The position numbers and the translations under genes are program-made. From SSF14 sp046331245 (lineage in GTDB: Bacteria > Actinomycetota > Acidimicrobiia > Acidimicrobiales > Microtrichaceae): a DNA stretch of 64,000 bases. Positions 17,644 through 25,878 of the stretch are shown here, piece after piece (the stretch's first letter is position 1; the number at the start of each line of letters is the position of its first letter). The notes under the pieces were generated by a model. That model made no database searches. It saw only the letters and a program-made list of their open reading frames with translations, and was not told where the DNA came from. Location: contig JAXLRH010000004.1 in the NCBI GenBank assembly GCA_046331245.1, positions 124,001 to 188,000 on the forward strand, in the 5' to 3' direction.

Positions 17644-18740
17644 GAGGTGGTCCCGATGGCTGAGGCGGGGTCGATGCGCACGACCCTGCGGAGTGAGATG
17701 GCCGAGCCCGCGATGCTCGCGAGCAGCATGCCGATGACGACGAAGAGGGATCGGGCCAGCGTCAGCTCGATCGGGATCGACGGCGGAGCGATCGCGACGA
17801 GCGCGAACGTGAGCCCGGCGCCCACGGCGAGGGCGATCGCGGTCACGATCACCGCCTGGGCGACCACGCCGGCGAAGAGCTGCGCCGTCGACGAGCCCAG
17901 CGCCTTGAGCACGCCGTAGAGGCCGGTGCGCTCGATCGTGAGCAGCGAGAAGAACAGCCCGATGACCAGCGCCGCGACGGCGAGGGTCGTGTAGATGATC
18001 TGGAGGAACGTCGCCTTCTGCTCCTTGGTGCCGGGGATCGACAGGATCGCCTCGTCACGGGTCAGCGTGTGGGTGGCCGACGACGTGGCGGCATCGATCC
18101 GATTCGCGAGGGAGGCCGGCGAGCCGGACCCCGAGACGAGCAGCACCTGCACCACCCCGTCGGCGACGCGGAGATCGGGCCGGCTCGCGGCGACCGCCGT
18201 CCGCCACGTCGTCTCGTTCATCCAGAGGCCGCCCTGGAGGAGGTAGTTGCTGTCCTCGACCCATCCGGCGACGCGCACCGGCGTGCGCGCCCGGCCGATG
18301 AGGAGCGTCTGCCCGACCTCGACGCCGCTGTTCTCGAGACGGCGGTCGGCGAAGGCCGAGCCGCTGGGCGGTGGCGCGCCGATGCCGGTCGCCCGCTGCT
18401 CGTACCCGATGAGCGCCACGTCGGCCGGCTCGGACTCCTTCGGCACCGTCGCCGTCAGCAGCGCGATGCTCAGCCCGGCGACCGACTCGACGCCATCGGC
18501 TCCCTCCACGCTCGTGCGCACGTCGGGCTCGATCCGGCTGCGGAGGAAGCTGTCGCGGGAGGTCGCGGAGAACACGAACGCGTCGGCCCGCTGCGCGCTG
18601 ATCGCGCCCGTCGAGCCGAGGTAGAGCCCGTCGAGCAGGCCGCCGAGGAACGCGACGAGCACGACGATGAGCGTGAGCACGCCGGTGGCGACGGCGAAGC
18701 GCGTCGGGCGGCGGAGCATCTCCCGGAGTGCGAGCGTCAC
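17640..18740 (-). CDS. FtsX-like ABC permease (second of pair)
   Basis: A 366-residue membrane protein: one N-terminal TM segment (RFAVATGVLTLIVVLVAFLG), a ~200-residue extracytoplasmic MacB-periplasmic-like domain, then three C-terminal TM segments (IIYTTLAVAALVIGLFFSLL, VVAQAVIVTAIALAVGAG, LFVVIGMLLASIAGSA), with the typical LKALGSS coupling helix. The two permeases together would make the eight-helix transporter core. It overlaps both neighbours by 4 bp. Confidence 0.9.
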   Translation of the reverse strand: MTLALREMLRRPTRFAVATGVLTLIVVLVAFLGGLLDGLYLGSTGAISAQRADAFVFSATSRDSFLRSRIEPDVRTSVEGADGVESVAGLSIALLTATVPKESEPADVALIGYEQRATGIGAPPPSGSAFADRRLENSGVEVGQTLLIGRARTPVRVAGWVEDSNYLLQGGLWMNETTWRTAVAASRPDLRVADGVVQVLLVSGSGSPASLANRIDAATSSATHTLTRDEAILSIPGTKEQKATFLQIIYTTLAVAALVIGLFFSLLTIERTGLYGVLKALGSSTAQLFAGVVAQAVIVTAIALAVGAGLTFALVAIAPPSIPIELTLARSLFVVIGMLLASIAGSAISLRRVVRIDPASAIGTTS

Positions 18741-19855
18741 GACATCACGTCCCCGCCGGTGACGGCCCGCACCGGGTCGATGGCCAGGACGCGTCGCACC
18801 GCGGCGAGCGACGACAGCAGCGCGAGACCCAGGATCACGGCCGCCGTCACGCCGACGGCGGTCGGGTCCACCTTGACCCCGATGCTCTTCGTGCCCTGCG
18901 CCGCCCCGGCGAGGAGCGCCGTCGCGAGGATCACGCCGCCGAGCACCACGACGACGACCTGTGCGAGCAGGTTCCGGATCAGCATCGACGGCTTCGCTCC
19001 GAGCGCCCGCAGCAGGGTCAGGCTGTCGGCCTTCTGGAACGTGATGATCAGGAAGAACAGCCCGGCGACGAGCGGGACCACGATGTAGAAGAGGCCGAGG
19101 ATCACGTAGAAGCTCTGCTGCACCGACGAGACACCCGGGCTCGACGACACCGCCGTCGCCCTCGTGAGCGCCTCGGTTCCGTCGACCGATCTGGTGATGC
19201 GCGCCGCGACGACGTCGACGTCCGCCCCGCGGTCGACGGTCACGGCGACGGCGCTCGGCGTGATGGCGCCGGCATCGGGGTTCGCCGTCCTACGAGCCGC
19301 CTCGTACGTCGCGTACGACACGAAGAGGGTCGGCGTCACTGAGTAGCGGGCGTCGGTGGCGACACCGACGATGCGGATCGACCGTCCGCCCGGCTCGACC
19401 GTCACGGTCGACCCGAGGGCGAAGCCCTTCGCGGTGTCGCCGTCGCTCACGACGGCCTCGAAGTCACCCGTCGCGAGGCGGCCGTTCGACAGCGTGGTCG
19501 GCTGCCCCGGGCCTCCGAGTCGGTAGCCCATGAGCGTCGCGTCCGCCTGTTTCCCCTTGGCCGTCACGGTGAAGGTGCCCTGCCCGAGCGGGCCGGCGTC
19601 GGCGACGCCGCGGACCTTGGCGACGGCGTCCACCGCGGTGGCGTCGACACGACTGCCCTCGAGGTTCTGCCGCGACTCGGCGCCGTAGACAAGCACGGTC
19701 GCGCTCTGGTTGCGGAGCGCTCCGATGAACTGGGTGATCAGCCCGCCGAGCAGCGCCTGCTGGAACAGGATCAGGAACACCAGGAGGCCGACGGCCCCGC
19801 CGAGCAGCAGGAACCGGACCTTCGCACGTCCCAGCTCACGGATGGCGAGAAACAC
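18737..19855 (-). CDS. FtsX-like ABC permease (first of pair)
   Basis: A 372-residue paralogue of the next gene with the same plan: N-terminal TM (VRFLLLGGAVGLLVFLILF), external domain, and three C-terminal TM segments with the LRALGAKPS coupling motif. It starts with GTG; there is no Shine-Dalgarno sequence, but TATGGT sits 6 nt upstream, suggesting a leaderless transcript for the whole ABC operon. Confidence 0.9.
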   Translation of the reverse strand: MFLAIRELGRAKVRFLLLGGAVGLLVFLILFQQALLGGLITQFIGALRNQSATVLVYGAESRQNLEGSRVDATAVDAVAKVRGVADAGPLGQGTFTVTAKGKQADATLMGYRLGGPGQPTTLSNGRLATGDFEAVVSDGDTAKGFALGSTVTVEPGGRSIRIVGVATDARYSVTPTLFVSYATYEAARRTANPDAGAITPSAVAVTVDRGADVDVVAARITRSVDGTEALTRATAVSSSPGVSSVQQSFYVILGLFYIVVPLVAGLFFLIITFQKADSLTLLRALGAKPSMLIRNLLAQVVVVVLGGVILATALLAGAAQGTKSIGVKVDPTAVGVTAAVILGLALLSSLAAVRRVLAIDPVRAVTGGDVMS

Positions 19856-19861
19856 GGCGTC

Positions 19862-19867
19862 ACCATA
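19862..19867 (-). promoter_or_regulatory. -10 box of a probable leaderless promoter (ABC operon)
   Basis: TATGGT on the minus strand ends 6 nt before the GTG start. No Shine-Dalgarno sequence is present and no convincing -35 box was seen. Confidence 0.4.
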
Positions 19868-19965
19868 CGACGCGACGCCCGGCGTGCCGACTCGTGGGCC
19901 GGCCGCAACGCATCAACCTCGCAGCCCGCGGGTAGGAGCGGACGAGGACGACGAGAGGGTTGCAC

Positions 19966-20232
19966 GTGGACGAACGCACGGACGAGCACACGGACGAGCA
20001 CACGGACCACGAGCGCATGCCCGATCCGGACGCCGCCGTGGTGCAGCGCGGCGACGAGACGCCGGCGGAGGGTCGTGACGAGGACGACGAGATGGCCGAG
20101 GACTCGCTGCCGCCCTCGTCGGGGACGAAGACCGCCGGCCCGCGCTCCGACGTGGACCGTGCGCAGCCGTACGACGAGCAACCCGGCGGGCTGCGCATGG
20201 TCGAGCAGCCGGTGGACGGCGACCAACCCTGA
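19966..20232 (+). CDS. Small acidic, probably disordered protein
   Basis: An 88-residue protein, nearly all charged or small residues (Asp, Glu, Arg, Pro, Gly), with a tandem DEHT repeat near the start (TDEHTDEHTDHE). No fold, signal or membrane segment can be seen. GTG was chosen because GAGAGGG lies 7 nt upstream; a TTG 6 nt earlier is the alternative. It is divergent from the ABC operon. I do not recognise it, and compositional bias makes it uncertain. Confidence 0.5.
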   Translation: MDERTDEHTDEHTDHERMPDPDAAVVQRGDETPAEGRDEDDEMAEDSLPPSSGTKTAGPRSDVDRAQPYDEQPGGLRMVEQPVDGDQP

Positions 20233-20278
20233 CCGCCCGCGGTCGGGGACAACCCTCCCCCGAACACCGTTCACCTGG

Positions 20279-20284
20279 TACCGT
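20279..20284 (+). promoter_or_regulatory. Candidate -10 box for the lipoprotein gene
   Basis: TACCGT, about 30 nt before the ATG, would give a ~24-nt leader containing GGGGGGA. The following GGTGA-CCAA-TCACC dyad (20287-20300) lies at the predicted transcript start. Confidence 0.3.
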
Positions 20285-20314
20285 TCGGTGACCAATCACC
20301 GGGGGGATCCACTG

Positions 20315-20920
20315 ATGTCAACGTCGTTCGCGCGTACCCGCGTCATCGCGGCAGTCCTGATCGGGCTCGTCGGCCTGGCCGCCACGGCCTGCGTGCCGGA
20401 GCCGGCGCCGTACTACGGCATCACCTTCAACGCGCCGGGCGTCGGCTACGTCGGCAAGACCTTCACGCCGACGGCGACCGCCACCTCCGGGCTGCCCGTG
20501 AGCCTCGCGCTGGACGCGTTGAGCACCGGGTGCTCCTTCGTCGCCGGTGTCGTCCACTTCGACAGCGTCGGGAGCTGCGTCATCAACGCCGACCAGGCGG
20601 GCGACGCTACGCACGACCCCTCGCCGCGGGTGCAGCGCACGATCGCCGTGCACACCTGCCCCGTCATGCGGTCCGGCGTGTGGTCGGGCCCGCTCAACCT
20701 CACCGCCAACGTGGCCGTGAGCGGCTCGACGTTCTCCGGTTACGTCGACCTGTCGTCGATGGGCTACGGCGTGCAGAGCTTCGGCGGCAGCATCAGCTGC
20801 GAGGTCGTGAGCATGACGTTCAACGGCACCCCGCTCACCGGGGCGCTGTCGTTCGACGGCAACGTGCTGTCGAGCAACTACAACGGCATCGACATCACGC
20901 TGTACGCACCGGCGGCCTAG
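20315..20920 (+). CDS. Secreted lipoprotein of unknown function
   Basis: A 201-residue protein with a lipoprotein signal peptide (RVIAAVLIGLVGLAATAC, acylated Cys at 26). The mature part reads as beta-rich: a first domain resembling an Ig/Ig-like putative adhesin strand pattern (GVGYVGKTFTPTATATSGLPVSLAL, with two Cys) and a second around CPVMRSGVWSGPLNLTANVAVSGSTFSG. Four mature cysteines could form two disulfides. The ATG has a G-rich site upstream. No partner is evident among the neighbours. Confidence 0.8.
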   Translation: MSTSFARTRVIAAVLIGLVGLAATACVPEPAPYYGITFNAPGVGYVGKTFTPTATATSGLPVSLALDALSTGCSFVAGVVHFDSVGSCVINADQAGDATHDPSPRVQRTIAVHTCPVMRSGVWSGPLNLTANVAVSGSTFSGYVDLSSMGYGVQSFGGSISCEVVSMTFNGTPLTGALSFDGNVLSSNYNGIDITLYAPAA

Positions 20921-20953
20921 TCCCCGACCGGAGCAGCAGATCAGCGCAACGGA

Positions 20954-21349
20954 TCAGCGCGGCCGGTAGGCGCCGCCCGGTCCGGGCGTGACGTGCACGA
21001 GGCAGCTCGGCTCGATCGCCTCGAGCCGGTGCCACACGTTGCGCGGCACCACGTACGCGTCGCCGGCGCCGAGACGCACCGTCGTCTCGGCGCCGATGCC
21101 GTTCTCGTCGCCGTCGTCGAGGATGAGCTCGAGCGCGCCGCTCACCACGTAGAGGAACTCGTCGCCGTCCGGGTGCATCTCGCCGGCATGGGGACCGGGG
21201 CCCTCGAGGCCGTCGGCCACGCCGATCGAATAGCCGTCGATGCGCACGGGCGGGCCGGGCGCCGTCTCGTCGATCGACATCACCCCGCCGGAGCGGAGGC
21301 GGGCGACGTGACCGGCGAATCGAGTCGCTGCGTCGGGTTCGTGATCCAT
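20954..21349 (-). CDS. Cupin-domain protein
   Basis: A 131-residue single-domain cupin. Motif 1 is recognisable as GPHAGEMHPDGDEFLYVVSGALEL (metal ligands His, Glu) and motif 2 as AGDAYVVPRNVWHRLEA with the conserved His. Cupins of this size are often dioxygenases, isomerases or metal-binding stress proteins; nothing here specifies which. It begins 16 nt after the catalase stop on the same strand, which suggests cotranscription and an oxidative-stress link. Confidence 0.87.
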   Translation of the reverse strand: MDHEPDAATRFAGHVARLRSGGVMSIDETAPGPPVRIDGYSIGVADGLEGPGPHAGEMHPDGDEFLYVVSGALELILDDGDENGIGAETTVRLGAGDAYVVPRNVWHRLEAIEPSCLVHVTPGPGGAYRPR

Positions 21350-21365
21350 GCCCGGAGTCTTGCCG

Positions 21366-23516
21366 TCACCGGGCCCAGTGGCGGTGACGCCCGATCGCGT
21401 CGATCAGTGCCTTCGTGAACGCCGTCGTCGCCTTGTCGCCGACCACCACGCCGGCATCGTCACGACCGATGCCGGCTCCGTCGAGCGTCTGCGCCCCCGT
21501 GCCCCATGCGCCGACCGTCTTGTGGTGGCGGTAGGCCTCCTGCAGCATCATCGCCGACTTCGGGTCGAGCTCGGCGACCCCACCGGCCACGACGAGCGCG
21601 TCGTACACCACCGAGTCCGAGTTGAACACGGTCGCATCGGCGGCGACCGTGGCGCGCTGGCCGCCTCGCGTGCTGCCGGCGGTCGGGGCGATCACGTGCA
21701 TCGCCGCGCCGGCGGCGTCGAGGGCCTTGCGGAGGGCGTTCACGCCGGCGACGTCGACACCCGGCGTCACCAGCACCCCGACGACGCGACCCTCGATGGG
21801 CCCACTTGCGTCGGTGACCAGCGACAGCGCCGGCGAGTCGCCGATGTCGGTGGCGGGAGCGCCCGACGGGGCCGTGAGCCCGAGGTTCGCGCTCACACGC
21901 TCGGCGAGCTCGGCGGCGACGTTCGACAGGTTGGCGACCATCCTCGCCACGACGTCGGCGTCGGCCACCTTCGACAGCTCGAAGCTGAACGCGCCCACCT
22001 CGTGCTCGCGTTCGATCTCCGTGAGGCTGTTCCAGAAGAGGGTCGCCTGGCTGTAGTGGTCGTCGAACGACTGGGCCCGGCGCCGTTCCTTCACGCCGTC
22101 GACGGGGAGGGGGAAGTGGACGAACGGCGCGTCGCCGGTCGCGAACGGGCAACCGCCGCCCAGGGTGTTCGGCGAGTACGCAGTACGTCCGGTGTGGATC
22201 GCCTGTTGGCCGTACCCGTCGCGCAGGTTGTCGTTCACCGGCGCCGCCGGTCGATTGATGGGCAGCTGGGCGAAGTTGGGCCCGCCCAGCCGGGTGAGCT
22301 GCGTGTCGAGGTAGGAGAACAGCCGGGCGTGCAGCAGCGGATCGTCCGTGAGGTCGATCCCGGGGGGCACGTGACCGGGGTGGAAGGCCACCTGCTCGGT
22401 CTCGGCGAAGTAGTTGGCGGGGTTCGCGTCGAGGGTCATCCGGCCGACGAGCCGCACCGGACACCACTCCTCGGGCACCAGCTTCGTCGGGTCGAGGAGG
22501 TCGATGCCCTCGAACATCTGGTCCTCCGTGTCGGGCATGACCTGCACGCCGAGATCCCATGAGGGGAACGCCCCGGCCTCGATCGCGTTCCACAGATCGC
22601 GGCGGTGGAAGTCGGGGTCGATGCCGCCGAGCTTCTGTGACTCCTCCCAGACGAGCGAGTGCACACCTGCCGCGGGCTTCCAGTGGAACTTCACCAGCGA
22701 CGACTCGCCGGCCGCGTTCACGAGGCGGAACGTGTGCACGCCGAAGCCCTCCATCGTCCGGTACGACCGGGGGATGGCGCGGTCCGACATCGCCCACATG
22801 AGCATGTGGGTGCTCTCGGGCTGGAGCGACGCGAAGTCCCAGAACGTGTCGTGGGCCGACTGGGCCTGGGGGATCTCGCGATCGGGCTCGGGCTTCACCG
22901 CGTGGATCAGGTCGGGGAACTTGATGCCGTCCTGGATGAAGAACACCGGGATGTTGTTGCCCACGAGGTCCCACGTGCCGGCGGACGTGTACATCTTGAC
23001 GGCGAAGCCGCGCACGTCCCGCGCCGTGTCCATCGACCCGCGCGACCCGGCGACCGTGGAGAACCGCGTGAACACCGGGGTGCTCACACCGACCTCGGTG
23101 AGGATCGCCGCCGACGTCACGTCCTCGAGGGACTCGTACAGCTCGAAGTGGCCGTGCGCGCCGGCGCCACGGGCGTGCACCACCCGTTCCGGGATGCGCT
23201 CGTGATCGAAGTGCGTGATCTTCTCGCGGAGGTGGTGGTCCTCGAGCAGCGACGGCCCGCGCGGTCCGGCGCGCAGGCTGTTGTCGGTGTCCTCGACCCG
23301 CTGGCCCTGCGCCGTGGTGAGCGCGAGGCCCGACTGCGCCCACGACGTTCCGACCGCTGCGTCACGGGGCTTCGATCCCGTGCGCGTCGTCGGTGTCGCG
23401 GGCGCGGTGGCCGGAGCGGTCGGGTCGCCCTCGACCTTCCCTTCCGCCGCGCCCCGGGTGGGTTGGGGCGCGGCGGAGGTGGTGCGTCCGGGCGTGGGCT
23501 TCCTGCTCGTGGCCAT
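21366..23516 (-). CDS. katE: Large-subunit catalase (HPII/KatE type) with DJ-1-like C-terminal domain
   Basis: A 716-residue haem catalase that disproportionates hydrogen peroxide. After a ~60-residue low-complexity leader come the active-site His114 (RVVHARGAGAHGHFE), Asn187 (DLVGNNIPVFFIQD) and the proximal haem-ligand tyrosine block RLFSYLDTQLTRLG. Residues ~570-715 form the flavodoxin/DJ-1-like domain of large-subunit catalases (GRVVGVLVTPGVDVAGVNALRKAL ... DALVVAGG). The length equals that class. It lies 38 nt after a DUF2383-like gene and 16 nt before the cupin gene, forming an apparent oxidative-stress operon. Confidence 0.97.
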   Translation of the reverse strand: MATSRKPTPGRTTSAAPQPTRGAAEGKVEGDPTAPATAPATPTTRTGSKPRDAAVGTSWAQSGLALTTAQGQRVEDTDNSLRAGPRGPSLLEDHHLREKITHFDHERIPERVVHARGAGAHGHFELYESLEDVTSAAILTEVGVSTPVFTRFSTVAGSRGSMDTARDVRGFAVKMYTSAGTWDLVGNNIPVFFIQDGIKFPDLIHAVKPEPDREIPQAQSAHDTFWDFASLQPESTHMLMWAMSDRAIPRSYRTMEGFGVHTFRLVNAAGESSLVKFHWKPAAGVHSLVWEESQKLGGIDPDFHRRDLWNAIEAGAFPSWDLGVQVMPDTEDQMFEGIDLLDPTKLVPEEWCPVRLVGRMTLDANPANYFAETEQVAFHPGHVPPGIDLTDDPLLHARLFSYLDTQLTRLGGPNFAQLPINRPAAPVNDNLRDGYGQQAIHTGRTAYSPNTLGGGCPFATGDAPFVHFPLPVDGVKERRRAQSFDDHYSQATLFWNSLTEIEREHEVGAFSFELSKVADADVVARMVANLSNVAAELAERVSANLGLTAPSGAPATDIGDSPALSLVTDASGPIEGRVVGVLVTPGVDVAGVNALRKALDAAGAAMHVIAPTAGSTRGGQRATVAADATVFNSDSVVYDALVVAGGVAELDPKSAMMLQEAYRHHKTVGAWGTGAQTLDGAGIGRDDAGVVVGDKATTAFTKALIDAIGRHRHWAR

Positions 23517-23554
23517 GGCTTCCTTTGGGGAGGGTCCGTCGTGGGGCAGTCGGG

Positions 23555-24007
23555 TCAGTTCGAGCGGAACGCGTCGCGCTGCGCTCGGACCGTGTCGTGG
23601 GCGGCGCGGACGTCGATGAACTGCCGCTCCAGCACCGTGCGCAACCCCGCCGAGATGTCGGCGTCGAGCGCCTTCTGGTACTCCGAGACGGCGTGGTCCT
23701 CGCCCTGCTCGGCGGCGTCGAGGACGCCTTCGGGATCGGAGCCGGCGAGCGCGTCCTTCACGCTCATCCAGCCGCGGTGCACCGCTCCGGCGATCGAGCC
23801 CGACGCGTCGGCGTCGTCGCCGTACGTCGAGGCGATCTCCCGCAGCTCGTTCGCGAACTCGTCGCGCTGACGGCTGAACTGCATGAACGTCGTCGCGAGG
23901 TCCGGCGCATCGGAATCGGTCAGCTTGGCTGCGGCCGACTCGAAGCCGTTCTTGCCGTCCTCCAGGGTCTGCACCAGGTCGCGCGCCACTTTCTCATCCG
24001 TGGACAT
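23555..24007 (-). CDS. DUF2383/PA2169-like four-helix protein
   Basis: A 150-residue helical protein. The pattern DLVQTLEDGKNGFESAAAKL..DLATTFMQFSRQRDEFANELREI...GAVHRGWMSVKDAL...EQGEDHAVSEYQKALD..ISAGLRTVLERQ matches the ferritin-like PA2169 family, whose role is not established. The ATG was chosen because AAGGAG stands 8 nt upstream; an earlier GTG abuts that site. It is probably the first gene of the catalase-cupin operon. A large palindrome lies 94 bp upstream. Confidence 0.87.
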   Translation of the reverse strand: MSTDEKVARDLVQTLEDGKNGFESAAAKLTDSDAPDLATTFMQFSRQRDEFANELREIASTYGDDADASGSIAGAVHRGWMSVKDALAGSDPEGVLDAAEQGEDHAVSEYQKALDADISAGLRTVLERQFIDVRAAHDTVRAQRDAFRSN

Positions 24008-24100
24008 GTCGAGCACTCCTTCTGTGGGGGGCGCCGGCGGGATCGTCCGCTGCGCCGTGACGGTGTGCCCAGTGCCCGACGGGGTGCACTTCCAAACGAC

Positions 24101-24157
24101 CCCCGTTTCGGGGTTCGTTGTGTGCAGCAGTCGCGCACAACGAACCCCGAAACGGGG
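24101..24157. terminator. Nested palindrome: 22-bp perfect inverted repeat with sub-hairpins
   Basis: Perfect 22-bp arms (24101-24122 and 24136-24157) enclose a 13-nt loop. Each arm can also fold alone, as CCCCG-TTT-CGGGG and CCCCG-AAA-CGGGG. It lies between the stop of the DUF4352-like gene and the start of the DUF2383-like gene, both on the minus strand. It may be a terminator for the former, though no strong U-run follows, or a regulatory site for the latter. Confidence 0.6.
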
Positions 24158-24179
24158 AGGCGCGGGTTCTGCGGAGAGG

Positions 24180-24797
24180 TCAGCGCAGGGCGAAGTAGGT
24201 CTTCGCGGCGTCGAAGCTCATGCTGGGCGCGGCCACGAGGACCAGGCCGCCGAGATCGGCGTCGGGCACGGCGATGCACATGTTCCCCGTGGCCGTACCG
24301 CCCTTGTAGACGTCGCCGAGGTTGTCGAAGGAGGGGTCGGGCGCGAAGCAGTTGCCGTCGGACGTCGTGGATGCGACGCCGGTCGGGCCGACGAGCGAGA
24401 TGTCCATCCCGAAGAACGGCGACGTCGCGTCCTTGTCGCCGTCGACGTAGGTCGCCGAGAGGTTGACCGACACGAACTGCCGGCCCGTCGGCGGCTCCTG
24501 GTCGTCGAGGGAGGGTGACTCGTCGAACGAGTTCACCTTCAGGCGCCACCCGTTGCCGAGGTCGACTGCCGTGCCGAGCGCGACCGGTCGATCCCTCGCG
24601 CTCGACACCGACGGCGCCTTCGGATCGGTCGGGGTCGAGAACGTCCCGTTCCCGCTGCCGATCGAGATGCCCTCGGTGGCGTGGCCCACGAGGAAGCCGC
24701 CGACCCCGCCCACGGCCAGGCCCGCGACGAGGCCCGCCGTCACGAGCAGGACGGTCCGACCCGCGTTGCTGTTGGTCCCCTCGGTTCCGTCGGTCAC
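24180..24797 (-). CDS. Membrane-anchored extracellular protein, DUF4352-like
   Basis: A 205-residue protein. A short cytoplasmic start is followed by one TM segment (TVLLVTAGLVAGLAVGGVGGFLVG, residues ~15-38), a linker, and a beta-rich domain with NGWRLKVNSFDE...GRQFVSVNLSATYVDGDK, the strand pattern of DUF4352-type immunoglobulin-like domains. Two cysteines (DGNCFAP and NMCIAV) could be disulfide-bonded. The GTG start lacks a ribosome site but has TAGCGT 7 nt upstream. Role unknown. Confidence 0.78.
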   Translation of the reverse strand: MTDGTEGTNSNAGRTVLLVTAGLVAGLAVGGVGGFLVGHATEGISIGSGNGTFSTPTDPKAPSVSSARDRPVALGTAVDLGNGWRLKVNSFDESPSLDDQEPPTGRQFVSVNLSATYVDGDKDATSPFFGMDISLVGPTGVASTTSDGNCFAPDPSFDNLGDVYKGGTATGNMCIAVPDADLGGLVLVAAPSMSFDAAKTYFALR

Positions 24798-24804
24798 GCC
24801 GCCG

Positions 24805-24810
24805 ACGCTA
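24805..24810 (-). promoter_or_regulatory. -10 box of a probable leaderless promoter
   Basis: TAGCGT on the minus strand, 7 nt before the GTG of the DUF4352-like gene; there is no Shine-Dalgarno sequence in between. Confidence 0.35.
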
Positions 24811-25878
24811 CTGCGACGGCTGCGCGCCCTCGTAGAACTGCGCGTACCAGCGGCGGAACTCGGCGATGGGCCCGTCGCCCTTCACGAGCAGCGGGCGCTC
24901 GCGAAACACCTTGTCGCGCCAGATGGGCCGGTCGGCGCCCAACCCGAACTCGCCGGTGACGCCCTCGATGATCGCGTCGGCGGCGTCGGCGAGGTTGTGG
25001 GGGAGGTAGAAGTGCCACAGCAGGCGTACGTGCCGGCGGTCGATGGGTGTGGTCGCGGTGAGCACGGTCATGAGGTCGGTCACCCGGAGGAGGGCGATGC
25101 CGGGGCCGTACGTGTACCGCGTGAACACGAGCTTCCCGTCGTCGAAGCGCTCGACCACGGTCGAGAACGGGCCGTCGGTGGTGAACTTCGACGTCGACTC
25201 GTTGAGTGCCTCGCGGCGGTGCACGAAGTAGAAGTGCGTGTAGTCGACGTTGTTCTCGGCCATGTCCTGCAGCGAGGCGACCAGCTCGCCGCGGTGCACG
25301 AACGCGTCGGTGAACGCCGGATCGTCGATCTCGTCGACGCCGGGCACCTCGTAGTCGGGCTCGGCGCCGCCGGCGTGGTACCAGAACAGCACCATGCCGG
25401 CGACCTCGCGCACGGGGTAGCTGCGCACGCAGGCACGCGACGGGATGCGCGCGTCGCTGTAGGGGATCTCCACGCACGCGCCCGTGCCGGCGAACTGCCA
25501 GCCGTGGTACGGGCAGGCCAGCGTGTCGCCGACCACGTCGCCGCCGCCGAGGTGCGCGCCCATGTGGGGGCAGTGCGCGTCGAGCACGTGCACCTCGCCG
25601 TCGGCGCCGCGGAACACGGCGAACTCGCGCTGCACGGCGATCACCGACACGACGTCGCCGGGAGCGAGGTCGCTCGACGACGCGAGCGCGTACCAGCCGT
25701 TGGGCACGGGCGGCGGTTCGGGCCGGTCGACCAGCTCGTAGGGCAGGTCCTCGGGGGACGGCGGGGCGACGTGCACCCGCGTCTCCGCGAGGCGGTCGTG
25801 CACCGTGCCCGGCGTGCGGCGCGGGAGCACCGCCTCGTAGCCGGCGGTGAGGTCGTTGCTCGTGTCGGGCACGCTCAT
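24808..25878 (-). CDS. Rieske-type aromatic/steroid oxygenase, KshA-like
   Basis: A 356-residue terminal oxygenase. The [2Fe-2S] ligands are C103, H105 (CPHMGAHLGGG) and C122, H125 (CPYHGW); the mononuclear iron site is suggested by ENNVDYTHFYFVH with Asn, Asp and two His. This is the plan of 3-ketosteroid 9-alpha-hydroxylase and related ring-hydroxylating oxygenases; a reductase is not encoded here. The ATG overlaps the previous stop (ATGA); AAGGAG is only 2 nt before it, so a GTG two codons later, with 8-nt spacing, may be the real start. Part of a TetR-headed operon. Confidence 0.92.
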   Translation of the reverse strand: MSVPDTSNDLTAGYEAVLPRRTPGTVHDRLAETRVHVAPPSPEDLPYELVDRPEPPPVPNGWYALASSSDLAPGDVVSVIAVQREFAVFRGADGEVHVLDAHCPHMGAHLGGGDVVGDTLACPYHGWQFAGTGACVEIPYSDARIPSRACVRSYPVREVAGMVLFWYHAGGAEPDYEVPGVDEIDDPAFTDAFVHRGELVASLQDMAENNVDYTHFYFVHRREALNESTSKFTTDGPFSTVVERFDDGKLVFTRYTYGPGIALLRVTDLMTVLTATTPIDRRHVRLLWHFYLPHNLADAADAIIEGVTGEFGLGADRPIWRDKVFRERPLLVKGDGPIAEFRRWYAQFYEGAQPSQ

